Assembly (NCBI RefSeq): GCF_009856445.1
Contig: NZ_WMFA01000003.1
Location: forward strand, 232,302 to 296,301
DNA: 64,000 nt
Origin: Halobacillus litoralis
Lineage (GTDB): Bacteria; Bacillota; Bacilli; Bacillales; Halobacillaceae
Direction of reading: 5' to 3'
The notes under the pieces were generated by a model, which worked only from the letters and a program-made list of their open reading frames with translations, made no database searches and was not told the origin of the DNA. Each line of letters opens with the position of its first letter. Within the stretch, counting starts at the first letter, position 1. Below are positions 16,409 to 24,332 of the stretch, in pieces. The position numbers were made by a program, and so were the translations under genes.

Positions 16409-17071
16409 TCAAGTAACGACGGCCAGAACGAAACCGTCATATCCTTTGTTTCCTACTGTCTGAAAGGCTGTGGAATCCAGGTTTGGATGGTTATTTAGTA
16501 AGTCAAACATCTCTCGTATACCTATAATACTCTTATCTTTGCTTTCCGAATCAAGCAGTCTTCCATCTCGAACAACATTGTCTACTAAAATCGTTGTTCC
16601 GGGCTTAGATAATGTAAGGGCTTCTTTGATATAGCGGGGGTTATTATTCTTATCTGCATCGATAAAAATGAAATCAAAGGGTTCACGCCCTTCCAAAGTA
16701 GGCAAGGAATCTAGTGCGGGGCCGACAATCACTTCTACTTTATCTTTCGCACCCGCCATTTCGAGATTGTTTGAAGCCACTTCCGCGTGCTTCGGATTGA
16801 ATTCGAGTGTGGTGATATGACCATCTTCAGGTAGGGCTTTTGCCATCCAGATCGTGCTGTATCCACCGAGTGTACCGATTTCTAATACATGTTTTGCGGC
16901 TTTCATTTTTACGAACAGCTGAAGCATCTTTCCCTGGATAGCGGACACGTCAATAGAAGGGAGTCCTGCTTCTTCATTTGCCTTTAGCACATTTTCCATG
17001 ACAGGATCTGAGGGAATTAACTGATCGATAAAGTATTGATCCACTTGCTTCCAAGTTTCCGGATTACTCAA
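16409..17071 (-). CDS. Class I SAM-dependent O-methyltransferase
   Basis: This 220-residue protein has the methyltransferase-3 fold. The SAM motif is VLEIGTLGGYSTIWMA near 58-73, followed by TTLEFNPKHAEVA and FDFIFIDADKNNNPRYI with the metal-binding aspartates. It resembles Bacillus YrrM and caffeoyl-CoA-type O-methyltransferases, but is not next to tRNA-modification genes. The TTG at 17071 lies eight bases from AAGGAG. The GTG at 17080 is part of the ribosome binding site region and is less likely. Confidence 0.8.
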   Translation of the reverse strand: MSNPETWKQVDQYFIDQLIPSDPVMENVLKANEEAGLPSIDVSAIQGKMLQLFVKMKAAKHVLEIGTLGGYSTIWMAKALPEDGHITTLEFNPKHAEVASNNLEMAGAKDKVEVIVGPALDSLPTLEGREPFDFIFIDADKNNNPRYIKEALTLSKPGTTILVDNVVRDGRLLDSESKDKSIIGIREMFDLLNNHPNLDSTAFQTVGNKGYDGFVLAVVT

Positions 17072-17160
17072 CCAAACCACTCCTTATGTATAGGTTTCTT
17101 CCAGTGTAATCCTCATCTAATAAAAACTCGAGCAAAAAGGTACTTTATATCACTAATTCC

Positions 17161-17732
17161 TTATTAAAGTAAATGGCAGGTTTCTTGAAGACTCAGTTTC
17201 GAGATGTTTGGGGGCTTCGTTTGCCATATTTGGAGTCAGGGGTGGCTGGGAAGCTACTCGCTTTCCTGTGGGGGAGTGCCGAGCTTCCTCGGGCTACGCC
17301 CTGCGGGATCTCGCCGATCTCCTTTCTCCCACGGGAGTCTCGCAGCTTCCCAGCCACCCCATACGATAAAAGTGAGAAACGAACCCCTTTGCCCAGTATG
17401 AGTGTCTTTCACAGATCCTGAATCTTTAGTGAGAAAGCGCTCTATAACAGGCTTTATCATTCAAAATGTTGTAGGAGAATCCATGTTTCTTCACTTTCCT
17501 TAGGAGTAAAAGCTTCCCTTTCCTGGAAGTGGTTTCGAGATACTTATATGGCAAAGGGGCGGAGGGGAATGGCGAGACTCCTGCGGGAAAAAAGTGCTTG
17601 GTGAGACCCCACAGGACGTAGTCCGAGGAGGCTCACCGCGCTCCCGCGGAAAGCGAGCTATTCCCCGCAGCCCCCGTCCACTCAACAAAAGTCTCGAAAC
17701 TGAGTCTTCAAGAAGAGGGAGCTTTACTGATA
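17161..17732 (+). repeat. Palindromic element B (gamma + alpha, uninterrupted)
   Basis: Outer ends are TTATTAAAGTAAATGGCAGG and GGGAGCTTTACTGATAAA. The inner inverted repeats GAAGACTCAGTTTCGAGA (17187-17204) and its complement (17692-17709) match exactly. The gamma module at 17239-17360 has a 17-bp outer stem, and the alpha module at 17556-17674 faces it. This copy shows the arrangement without the nested hairpin. It fills the space between the methyltransferase and the NRAMP gene. No gene is present. Confidence 0.9.
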
Positions 17733-17736
17733 AAAA

Positions 17737-17762
17737 AAGAGCTCAGGTGGCCTGAGCTCTTT
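17737..17762 (-). terminator. Terminator after the pxp/NRAMP operon
   Basis: AAAGAGCTCAGG pairs with CCTGAGCTCTTT around three bases. On the minus strand it ends in a T-run, five bases after the NRAMP frame. Confidence 0.85.
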
Positions 17763-17767
17763 GGGGG

Positions 17768-18958
17768 TTAACCGAATAGTCTTGGAATGCCTTGGATGAG
17801 TGACATGCCGCCCATGTAGGACATGGCGATGACAATCAATACACCGAAAATGGTCAACCATAGCGGGTGCTTGTAATCCCCGACAATCTTTTGTTTATAC
17901 GCGGCTACCAGCATGACACCCAGCGCAATAGGGAGGATCAAACCATTTAACGAGCCAACAAGAATCAGCACTTTGACAGGTTCACCAACTGAAACGAAGA
18001 CGGTCGTTGAGATGACGATAAACGCGACTATGAACCATTTGTGGTGCTTGTTGATTGTTTTATTGAAAGTACGAATAAATGAAACGGATGTATAAGCAGC
18101 TCCGACTACAGAAGTTACAGCAGCGGCCCACATGATGACACCAAAGATTTTGTATCCGACATTTCCGGCAGCTGCCTGGAAGACGGAAGCTGGCGGGTTT
18201 TCAGGGTTCAGTGTGAAACCTGAGGCTACAACACCTAAAGAAGCAAGGAAAAGAAAGATTCTCATGACAGAAGCAATCCCAATCGCAGACACGGAACTTT
18301 TTGTGACTTGCGGGAGTGCTTCTTTTCCTTTTACCCCTGCATCTAAAAGACGGTGGCCCCCGGCGAAGGTAATGTATCCGCCAACGGTTCCGCTGACGAG
18401 GGTAATGATGGCTAGAAAATCAATCGTATCAGGAACGAATGTTTTCGTGATTGCTTCTCCAACAGGTGGCTGAGCAGAGAACATAACGAAAATCGTCAAT
18501 GCAATCATGATAAATCCTGCAATCTGTGCGAATCGGTCCATGACTTTACCGGCTTCCCGTACGAGGAAGACGGCAACGGCGACGATCCCGCTGAATAATG
18601 CTCCCATTTCAGGTGAAATTCCGAAGAGGACATTGGTACCAAGGCCGGCGCCTGCGATATTTCCAATATTAAAGGCTAAACCACCCGCGACTATGAGTAC
18701 TGATAAAAATACTCCGAGACCAGGGAGGAGACTGTTAGCGATATCCTGAGCTGGTTTTTCCGACACCGCAATGATTCGTCATATATTCAGTTGAGCTCCG
18801 ATATCTATAATTATGGAGATTAAGATGACAAATCCAAAACTTGCTGCGAGTTGTTGAGTGAAGTGAGTCGTTTGTGTCAGAAAGCCAGGACCGATGGCGG
18901 ATGTTGCCATCAGGAAAGCGGCTCCTAACAGGAGACTTCTTGTCGATTGTTCCTTCAT
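17768..18958 (-). pseudogene. NRAMP-family divalent metal transporter broken by a TGA codon
   Basis: A single frame from the ATG at 18958 (AAAGGAG seven bases upstream) to 17768 encodes a complete 396-codon NRAMP protein except for a TGA at 18781-18779 (codon 60). The first part reads AAFLMATSAIGPGFLTQTTHF and ends DIGAQLNI. After the stop the frame continues RIIAVSEKPAQDIANSLLPG without a shift. Homologues have tryptophan at this place (AQLNIWR), so TGG changed to TGA. A GTG at 18766 could restart a 332-residue fragment lacking the first helix and part of the metal site. NRAMP genes of the YcsG type commonly sit in pxp operons. The gene is probably inactive unless the codon is read through or the base is a sequencing error. 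Confidence 0.85.
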
Positions 18959-19009
18959 GGGGTAGCTCCTTTGCTAGGGTTTATTGTGTTGTATGATTCC
19001 TGTGTATTC

Positions 19010-19783
19010 TTATTTTGTGATAAATTGTCCGATGGATTGAAGGGTGATCTCTGATTCTTTCAATGCTTTAGTAATATAATTGGCGAAATCAATAGCGCTT
19101 GCACCATCACCATGAATACAAATGGTTTGTACATCAATAGCGATATCCGTGTCCTGAACTGTCCGGACTTTGTTGTCTTTTATCATGCGGATGACTTGTT
19201 CGACGGCTTGCTCGTGATCAGTAATGAGTGCGTTTGGATCTCTTCGTGAAGTCAGAGATCCATCTGATTGATAGGTGCGATCGGAGAATACTTCACTGGC
19301 TGTTTTAAGTCCTTGCTCATGTCCAGCTTTTACGAGTTCACTTCCAGCAAGCCCGAAGAGTATTAGTTCTGGGTCCACATCATAAACGGCTTTGGCTATA
19401 GCTTGTGCTAACTGTTGATTCTTTGCAGCCATGTTAAACAGAGCACCGTGAGGTTTAACGTGTTGTAAGCGTCCCCCTTCTGTATCCACAAACCCTTTCA
19501 GGGCACCGATTTGATAGACAACCATATCATAAGCTTCTTCTTCAGAAATATCCATTGGGCGTCGTCCGAATCCTGCTAGATCCGGCAAGCCTGGGTGGGC
19601 ACCGATTCCGACATCATGCGCCAACGCCATCTGAACCGTTTTTTTCATAATGGTTGGATCCCCGGCGTGGTATCCGCAAGCGATATTCGCGGATGTTACA
19701 TATTTCATGATTTCTTCGTCACGGCCGATGGTGTAGCGACCAAAGCTCTCTCCCATATCACAATTTAAGTCGACGGTATGCAT
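19010..19783 (-). CDS. pxpA: 5-oxoprolinase subunit A (LamB/YcsF family)
   Basis: This 257-residue protein begins [23 protein letters not shown], continues [13 protein letters not shown] near 32-44, [17 protein letters not shown] near 56-72 and VKPHGALFN near 105, and ends with [14 protein letters not shown]. These are the hallmarks of PxpA. With PxpB and PxpC it hydrolyses the cyclic 5-oxoproline to glutamate using ATP, removing a spontaneous damage product of glutamine and glutamate. AAGGAGGAG precedes the ATG. It follows pxpC by 12 bases. Confidence 0.9.
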   Translation of the reverse strand: MHTVDLNCDMGESFGRYTIGRDEEIMKYVTSANIACGYHAGDPTIMKKTVQMALAHDVGIGAHPGLPDLAGFGRRPMDISEEEAYDMVVYQIGALKGFVDTEGGRLQHVKPHGALFNMAAKNQQLAQAIAKAVYDVDPELILFGLAGSELVKAGHEQGLKTASEVFSDRTYQSDGSLTSRRDPNALITDHEQAVEQVIRMIKDNKVRTVQDTDIAIDVQTICIHGDGASAIDFANYITKALKESEITLQSIGQFITK

Positions 19784-19795
19784 GGTATCTCCTCC

Positions 19796-20797
19796 TTAAC
19801 GAAATTTCGTGGCAATCCCTCTTTGCAGCTGTTTGAAATGGTTTTCTTTTTCTAAAAGGAGGCGTTGAGCTTCCTCGTGAGTAATTGGTGTGAAGTTGAT
19901 CTTTTCTCCCGGTCGCATTTGTGCGATTCTTGGTAAATCGACCGAAGCTACTTGTCCGATTTTTGGATAACCACCAGTGGTTTGGTGATCCGCTAGTAGT
20001 AAAATCGGATTTCCATCTGGGGGCACTTGAATGGTCCCGAACGTAACAGCTTCTGAGATGATATCTTTCTTATTTTTAAGACTCAAGGCTGCACCGTTTA
20101 AACGGTAGCCCATGCGGTCTGATTTCGAATCAATTTTAAATGCATCTTTGAGAAAATGTTCTTTACTCTGTTCTGTGAATAAATCAAATTCACGGCCTTG
20201 CATGACTCGGATCGGCTGGTCATTCTTCGTATAATTAGTGAACTCAGGACCGACGAACCAAGAAGCCTCATTAAAAGATGTAGCTTTGTCCGCAGGTTTG
20301 AGTTGCTCATTCGAATATTGAGGTTGAGAACCAGGCACACCAAAACGAAGTTGGTCTCCTTTTTCTAATATCCTTCCGTCGAAACCTCCCATGTTTGCAC
20401 GCAGATATGTCGAGGAGCTCCCCATGACCTTCTCCACTTGGAATCCGCCGGAAATGGATAGATAGCATCTGAAGCCTTTTTTTGGTTGACCGAAGCGGAG
20501 CTCGCTTCCTTTTTTTATGTACAAAGGTTTCCAAGTGGAAACACTGTCACCATCAATCATAGGCGTAAGGTTTCCTCCGCAAATAGCAATGAAAGCATCT
20601 TGTTGGAATTCAAGAACAGGCCCCATGAGTGTAATCTCCATGGTCGCTGCCTCGTCAGAATTTCCGACTAGGAGGTTTGCAATTCGGTGGGCCTGGTGAT
20701 CCATGGCTCCACTTACGATGACGCCATCCTTTTGATAGCCGTACCTTCCTAAATCTTGAATGGTGGTCATCAGTCCTGGTTTCAATACCGATATCAT
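19796..20797 (-). CDS. pxpC: 5-oxoprolinase subunit C (KipA family)
   Basis: This 333-residue protein has the biotin-dependent-carboxyltransferase-like KipA fold. Visible segments are GLMTTIQDLGRYGYQKDGV near 8-26, SGAMDHQAHRIANLL near 29-43, CYLSISGGF near 106 and LLADHQTTGGYPKIG near 272-286. It forms the 5-oxoprolinase with PxpA and PxpB. In B. subtilis KipA also counteracts KipI inhibition of the sporulation kinase KinA. The start overlaps the pxpB stop (ATGA), with AAAGGAGGAGG upstream. Confidence 0.9.
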   Translation of the reverse strand: MISVLKPGLMTTIQDLGRYGYQKDGVIVSGAMDHQAHRIANLLVGNSDEAATMEITLMGPVLEFQQDAFIAICGGNLTPMIDGDSVSTWKPLYIKKGSELRFGQPKKGFRCYLSISGGFQVEKVMGSSSTYLRANMGGFDGRILEKGDQLRFGVPGSQPQYSNEQLKPADKATSFNEASWFVGPEFTNYTKNDQPIRVMQGREFDLFTEQSKEHFLKDAFKIDSKSDRMGYRLNGAALSLKNKKDIISEAVTFGTIQVPPDGNPILLLADHQTTGGYPKIGQVASVDLPRIAQMRPGEKINFTPITHEEAQRLLLEKENHFKQLQRGIATKFR

Positions 20798-21507
20798 TGG
20801 TCCTCCTCCTTTAGTCGTGAATATTCTGCTTCACTTATCCGTTTGAAGTGAATGCGGTCTCCGGCCTGGAGGAGTGAAGGGGATTCCCTATCCGGTTCAA
20901 AAAGTTTGAGTGGGGTTCGGCCGATCAGCTGCCATCCCCCGGGAGTTTCAATAGGATAAACCCCGGTTTGCTCTCCTGCAATGCCTACAGAGCCGGAAGG
21001 AATCGAAAGCCTTGGATCGTCACGACGGGGAGCAGCAATTTTTTTATCCATCCCTCCGATATAAGGAAAACCAGGAGCGAATCCTATCATATACACAAGG
21101 TAATCTCCCTTCATGTGGGCGTCTATGACTTCTTCTTCGCTCATACTGTTGTGTGACGCGACAAAAGAGAGATCTGGTCCCCATTCTCCTCCGTAACACA
21201 CCGGTATTTCTATGGTTCTCCCCTCAGAATGATGGGAAGACGTTTGAGATAATAAATCTAAGACCTTCGTACGTGCCCATTCATAAGGGAGCAGCTCTTG
21301 TGAACGCAGTTGTTTAGCTATGTAGTAGGGGTTATAAAGAATGGTGAGAGTAGAAAAAGCCGGAATGTATTCAATCATCCAGTCGGGCTTTTGCTTTTCT
21401 AGATGTGCGGCAGCCTGACGTACCTGTTGATTTGTCTCCTCATTGATAGCTTCTCCAAAATCAATAAGAAGTGCCTGATCTCCTAGAGGATGGATACTTA
21501 TATTCAA
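20794..21507 (-). CDS. pxpB: 5-oxoprolinase subunit B (KipI family)
   Basis: This 237-residue KipI-like protein shows ISIHPLGDQALLIDFG at the N terminus, IEYIPAFSTLTILYNP near 44, FAPGFPYIGGMDKKIAAPRRD near 145-165 and YPIETPGGWQLIGRTP near 187-202. It is the PxpB subunit of 5-oxoprolinase. The B. subtilis protein is also an anti-kinase for KinA. The TTG at 21507 is chosen because GGAGGT lies just upstream. A longer frame from 21570 has no ribosome binding site. It is the first gene of the pxpBCA-NRAMP operon. Confidence 0.85.
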   Translation of the reverse strand: MNISIHPLGDQALLIDFGEAINEETNQQVRQAAAHLEKQKPDWMIEYIPAFSTLTILYNPYYIAKQLRSQELLPYEWARTKVLDLLSQTSSHHSEGRTIEIPVCYGGEWGPDLSFVASHNSMSEEEVIDAHMKGDYLVYMIGFAPGFPYIGGMDKKIAAPRRDDPRLSIPSGSVGIAGEQTGVYPIETPGGWQLIGRTPLKLFEPDRESPSLLQAGDRIHFKRISEAEYSRLKEEDQ

Positions 21508-21699
21508 GAAAATACCTCCTATGCACTTAAAAAGTAATGTGCCCAACAACCATAGCGAATGGATGTCCATGGCTTTTTGTGAACGAACCGTCTAATTTTG
21601 GTAAGAAAATATCAAAGTATGTCATTTTTTCTAACTTATCGACGTTAATATCGTATCTTATTTTTTCTCCTGTTTCAATTCGACGAAGGTCCCCGATTC

Positions 21700-21726
21700 G
21701 TTTAAAACGGTGTTAATGAAGGGAAT
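21700..21726 (+). promoter_or_regulatory. Sigma-B-type promoter of the YdaT-like gene
   Basis: GTTTAA at 21700-21705 and GGGAAT at 21721-21726 are 15 bases apart, an essentially perfect sigma-B promoter. Transcription would start about 30 bases before the gene. In B. subtilis ydaT is a sigma-B gene. Confidence 0.75.
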
Positions 21727-21762
21727 AACCATGTTAATAAACCAATGAGGAGGACGACTGAA

Positions 21763-22230
21763 ATGCCATGGGATACAGATGATTATCCAAGCTCTTTTAA
21801 AAACCTGGATACACCAATTAGAAAAAAAGCAATTGATATAGCGAACGCTATTATTGATGAAGGGTATAAAGAGGGACAGGCCATCCCTATAGCTACAGAG
21901 CAAGCAAAAGAATGGTATGAAAATGCCGATGAAAAAGAAGTGAATCGGATGAAGCAAATGAGCGATAAAAACCTGAAAACAAGGGACGAGGATGGAAGGC
22001 AGGGCGAGAGTCGCCCGGAACTCTTGGAGAAGGGTCAGCATGTAGTCGCTCATGAAGAAGGATGGGCGGTAAAAGCGGAAGATGCGAAGCAGGCATCCGA
22101 TGTCTTTGATAAAAAGCAGGAAGCCATTGACCGAGCGAAAGAGATTGCTGAAAATAAAGGTACACAGGTAGTCATCCACAAGAAGGATGGAAGTATACAG
22201 GAAAAAATGTCAATGAATGGAGAAAATTAG
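21763..22230 (+). CDS. ydaT: YdaT-like general stress protein with C-terminal DUF2188
   Basis: This 155-residue hydrophilic protein has an N-terminal part MPWDTDDYPSSFKNLD...EGQAIPIATEQAKEW, as in YdaT. An acidic linker leads to a C-terminal DUF2188 domain (about 92-150) with HVVAHEEGWAVKAEDAKQ and KKQEAIDRAKEIAENKGTQVVIHKKDG. Its molecular role is unknown; the B. subtilis homologue is a sigma-B stress protein. GAGGAGG precedes the ATG at 21763. The next gene repeats the C-terminal domain alone. Confidence 0.8.
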   Translation: MPWDTDDYPSSFKNLDTPIRKKAIDIANAIIDEGYKEGQAIPIATEQAKEWYENADEKEVNRMKQMSDKNLKTRDEDGRQGESRPELLEKGQHVVAHEEGWAVKAEDAKQASDVFDKKQEAIDRAKEIAENKGTQVVIHKKDGSIQEKMSMNGEN

Positions 22231-22256
22231 GTTTATACCTTTTCGTGACCGGATAT
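22231..22256 (+). promoter_or_regulatory. Sigma-B-type promoter of the small DUF2188 gene
   Basis: GTTTAT at 22231-22236 and GGATAT at 22251-22256 are 14 bases apart, directly after the YdaT-like stop. It differs from the GTTTAA / GGGWAW consensus at two positions or fewer. Confidence 0.55.
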
Positions 22257-22292
22257 ATAGCCTATATAATCATTATCAAGGAGGAATTCAAA

Positions 22293-22505
22293 GTGGCTGA
22301 AAGCAGAAATCAAGCAGAACATGTAGTTTCTCATGAAGAAGGTTGGGCTGTAAAAGCAGAAGGTGCGGAACAACCGACGAAGGTGTACGAAAACAAACAG
22401 GATGCGATTGACCGAGCAAAAGAAATCGCTCAAAACAAAGGGACTTCAGCGGTTATCCATACCAAAGAAGGTAAGATTCAAAATCAATACGACTACAGCA
22501 GTTAA
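22293..22505 (+). CDS. Stand-alone DUF2188 protein
   Basis: This 70-residue protein consists of a single DUF2188 domain (EHVVSHEEGWAVKAEGAEQ... KQDAIDRAKEIAQNKGTSAVIHTKEG). It is nearly identical in motif order to the C-terminal half of the preceding protein, so the pair reflects a duplication. The GTG at 22293 follows AAGGAGG. Upstream in-frame codons lack a ribosome binding site. Function is unknown; the promoter suggests stress control. Confidence 0.8.
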   Translation: MAESRNQAEHVVSHEEGWAVKAEGAEQPTKVYENKQDAIDRAKEIAQNKGTSAVIHTKEGKIQNQYDYSS

Positions 22506-22509
22506 GACA

Positions 22510-22540
22510 AAAAAAGCACTCTCAAACGAGTGCTTTTTTT
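22510..22540 (+). terminator. Terminator after the DUF2188 gene
   Basis: AAAGCACTC pairs with GAGTGCTTT around TCAAAC and is followed by a T-run. Confidence 0.85.
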
Positions 22541-22567
22541 ATGCTTCTCCTTATAAGAAGAAGTAAA

Positions 22568-23174
22568 TATTCAACTAAATGGCAGTTTTCTTGAAGACTC
22601 AGTTTCGAGATTCTTGTGAGAGTTTAGGGCTCCGGGAAAAGGTTCGCTTTCCATGGGGCGGGCGGTGAGCCTCCTCAGGCTACGCCTTCCGGGGTCTCAC
22701 CTGTCCCACACGTCCCATAGGAGTCTCACCGTTTCCCTCCGCCCCTTTACCATGGAATAGATTCTCGAAACCAACACTAAAAGGCAGCTCTTATGATTTT
22801 GATAGGCAGATTATAGAACCCCTGCACTTAAAAATAAGGTTCTAATCCTTCCCACCTATAGGCAGGCAAAAAGGGCTTTGTATCAAGCGATTACGCATTC
22901 TAAACGTCCATTGGATAGAGTACATATTATCCATTTCTTATAAACATATAAGCTAATTTTCTAAGTAGTGTTTTCGAGAATCTTCCTTGGCAAAGGGGCG
23001 GAGGGGAATGGCGAGACTCCTGCGGGAAAAAAGTGCTTGGTGAGACCCCACAGGACGCAGTCCGAGGAGGCTCACCGCGCTCCCGCGGAAAGCGAGCTAT
23101 TCCCCGCAGCCCCCATCCACCTAACAAAAGTCTCGAAACTGAGTCTTCAACTAAAGGGAGCTTTAGTGGAATAA
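22568..23174 (+). repeat. Palindromic element C (beta + alpha)
   Basis: Outer ends ATTCAACTAAATGGCAG and GGGAGCTTTAGTGGAATAAG are themselves partly complementary, extending the inner repeat GAAGACTCAGTTTCGAGA (22593-22610) and its complement (23131-23148). The beta module lies at 22627-22745 and the alpha module at 22995-23114, facing each other. A 250-bp spacer between them recurs, inverted, in element F. It fills the gap between two plus-strand genes and contains no gene. Confidence 0.9.
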
Positions 23175-23233
23175 GTGTGTGCGGGGGAATTGTGATAAAA
23201 TACGGAGGAGACTGAATGTGGAGGTTCCAAAAA

Positions 23234-23428
23234 ATGAATGGACAAAAAAGAAGCGACATTAAAATAGGAGCAGAAGTAGAGATCGTCCTGAAAAAAGACC
23301 AACGAACAGGAGCATTGACCAGCGGGAGAGTGAAGGATATTCTCACAAAGTCTCCAAACCATCCTCACGGAATAAAAGTACGTCTGGAAGACGGTCAAGT
23401 CGGTCGAGTAAAAAACATACATTCCTAA
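23234..23428 (+). CDS. ywbE: YwbE-family protein
   Basis: This 64-residue protein (MNGQKRSDIKIGAEVEIVLK, then TSGRVKDILTKSPNHPHGIK and VRLEDGQVGRVKNI) matches YwbE/DUF2196, a small conserved protein of unknown function with an SH3-like appearance. The ATG at 23234 has GGAGG about nine bases upstream. It lies directly behind element C and is followed by a terminator. Confidence 0.85.
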   Translation: MNGQKRSDIKIGAEVEIVLKKDQRTGALTSGRVKDILTKSPNHPHGIKVRLEDGQVGRVKNIHS

Positions 23429-23448
23429 AAACAGCTCAATGAAATAAG

Positions 23449-23478
23449 AAAGAGCCCATGCAAAAGCATAGGCTCTTT
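23449..23478 (+). terminator. Terminator after ywbE
   Basis: AAGAGCC-ATGC pairs with GCAT-AGGCTCTT around AAAA, followed by TTT. Confidence 0.7.
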
Positions 23479-23506
23479 GAATTTATAAAGGGAAATTAAA
23501 GTAGAA

Positions 23507-23905
23507 TTACATACGACTTTTTTGTTCTTTAAAATTTCTATATGGCATTTCAATTGTAAAAAAAGCGCCGTCTTCATCTTCTGTGACGTCAAGAATCGTG
23601 TACTCTGCCCCGAAGATTTGTTCCATAGCATAGTCAGCGTTATCAAAGGGCTCGCCGTCTATGGAAAATCCAGATTGGAGCAATGTATGACGGTCTTCTT
23701 CTGTGAACTTGCTGATTTCATTGAGTTCAACCATAGGACGGACAAGTGTGTCTCCCTCTGGCTCATCAAGAAAATCGTAGGAAATTTGTAGGTTCACCAA
23801 ATTCTGTGCTTCACCGAGCATTTTTAGTACGATCGTTTTGAACTCTGATAAGTCCATAAGAAAGCGGACATCTTCCGGTTCAATATGTTCTAAGTAGCGT
23901 GACAT
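23507..23905 (-). CDS. Acidic protein of unknown function
   Basis: This 132-residue protein is strongly acidic (EHIEPEDVRFLMDLSEF, TILDVTEDEDGAFFTIEMPY) with no membrane segment or recognised motif. AGGAGG precedes the ATG at 23905. A sigma-B-like promoter lies 36-60 bases upstream, and a candidate structured transcript ends before that. The acidity fits a halophile's cytosolic protein. No family can be named. Confidence 0.65.
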   Translation of the reverse strand: MSRYLEHIEPEDVRFLMDLSEFKTIVLKMLGEAQNLVNLQISYDFLDEPEGDTLVRPMVELNEISKFTEEDRHTLLQSGFSIDGEPFDNADYAMEQIFGAEYTILDVTEDEDGAFFTIEMPYRNFKEQKSRM

Positions 23906-23940
23906 TTCATAAGCCTCCTTCTATACTTCTATGGCTTATA

Positions 23941-23965
23941 TTACCATGAAGGCACCTCTTTAAAC
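23941..23965 (-). promoter_or_regulatory. Sigma-B-type promoter of the acidic-protein gene
   Basis: On the minus strand GTTTAA (23965-23960) and TGGTAA (23946-23941) are 13 bases apart, close to the sigma-B consensus. Confidence 0.55.
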
Positions 23966-23977
23966 CCATGGAAATTG

Positions 23978-24284
23978 GAAAAGCGAGAAGGGCGGCCGCC
24001 CTTCTCGCTTTGTATACTTTCGGAAAATATCAAGTTTTACCTACTTGCTTTTCATGCAAGTTTTGTGGAACTTTGTCCATGTTATTGCCGCGGTTCAAAA
24101 ATTCTACATGGTAGTTTTTGGCAACTTAAACGACGCAATCCCTACCTCTATTGCATCCTTACAGCTCCGAAGCTGATCCAGTGTGATTAAGTTGTATCAA
24201 AACGTAGCAGAATGCCAGTCTCATACAAATCACTCTTTTCTTTTCCGAGTTACCTTCTTTTGAAGGCACTATCAAATCATTATA
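23978..24284 (-). ncRNA. Structured untranslated transcript with consensus promoter and terminator
   Basis: On the minus strand TTGACA (24307-24302) and TATAAT (24284-24279) are separated by exactly 17 bases, a perfect sigma-A promoter. It is followed by about 290 bases without a convincing reading frame. The region has clear local hairpins: CCTTC-AAAA-GAAGG, CAGC-TTCG-GAGCTG, GATGCAAT...ATTGCGTC with a G-rich AGAGGTAGGG loop, and ACTTGC...GCAAGT. It ends in a near-perfect stem of AGCGAGAAGGGC / GCCCTTCTCGCT (24011-23982). It could be a stand-alone RNA or an attenuator for the gene at 23905. No known riboswitch class fits. Confidence 0.5.
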
Positions 24285-24332
24285 AACTCTATATTTATAA
24301 ATGTCAATAGCGTACGTTTTGGGGAACTACCA

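Noticed and set aside
21658..22179. Long minus-strand frame opposite the YdaT-like gene
   Set aside because: It is antisense to a gene with a good ribosome binding site and a sigma-B promoter, and its product has no sensible composition.
23975..24190. Plus-strand frame of 71 codons
   Set aside because: It lies opposite the structured transcript, has no ribosome binding site and starts in the terminator stem.
23978..24284. T-box or lysine riboswitch
   Set aside because: GAACCGCGG recalls the T-box core and AATAGAGGT the lysine box, but both are incomplete and in the wrong place relative to the terminator, and the next gene is not an amino-acid gene.
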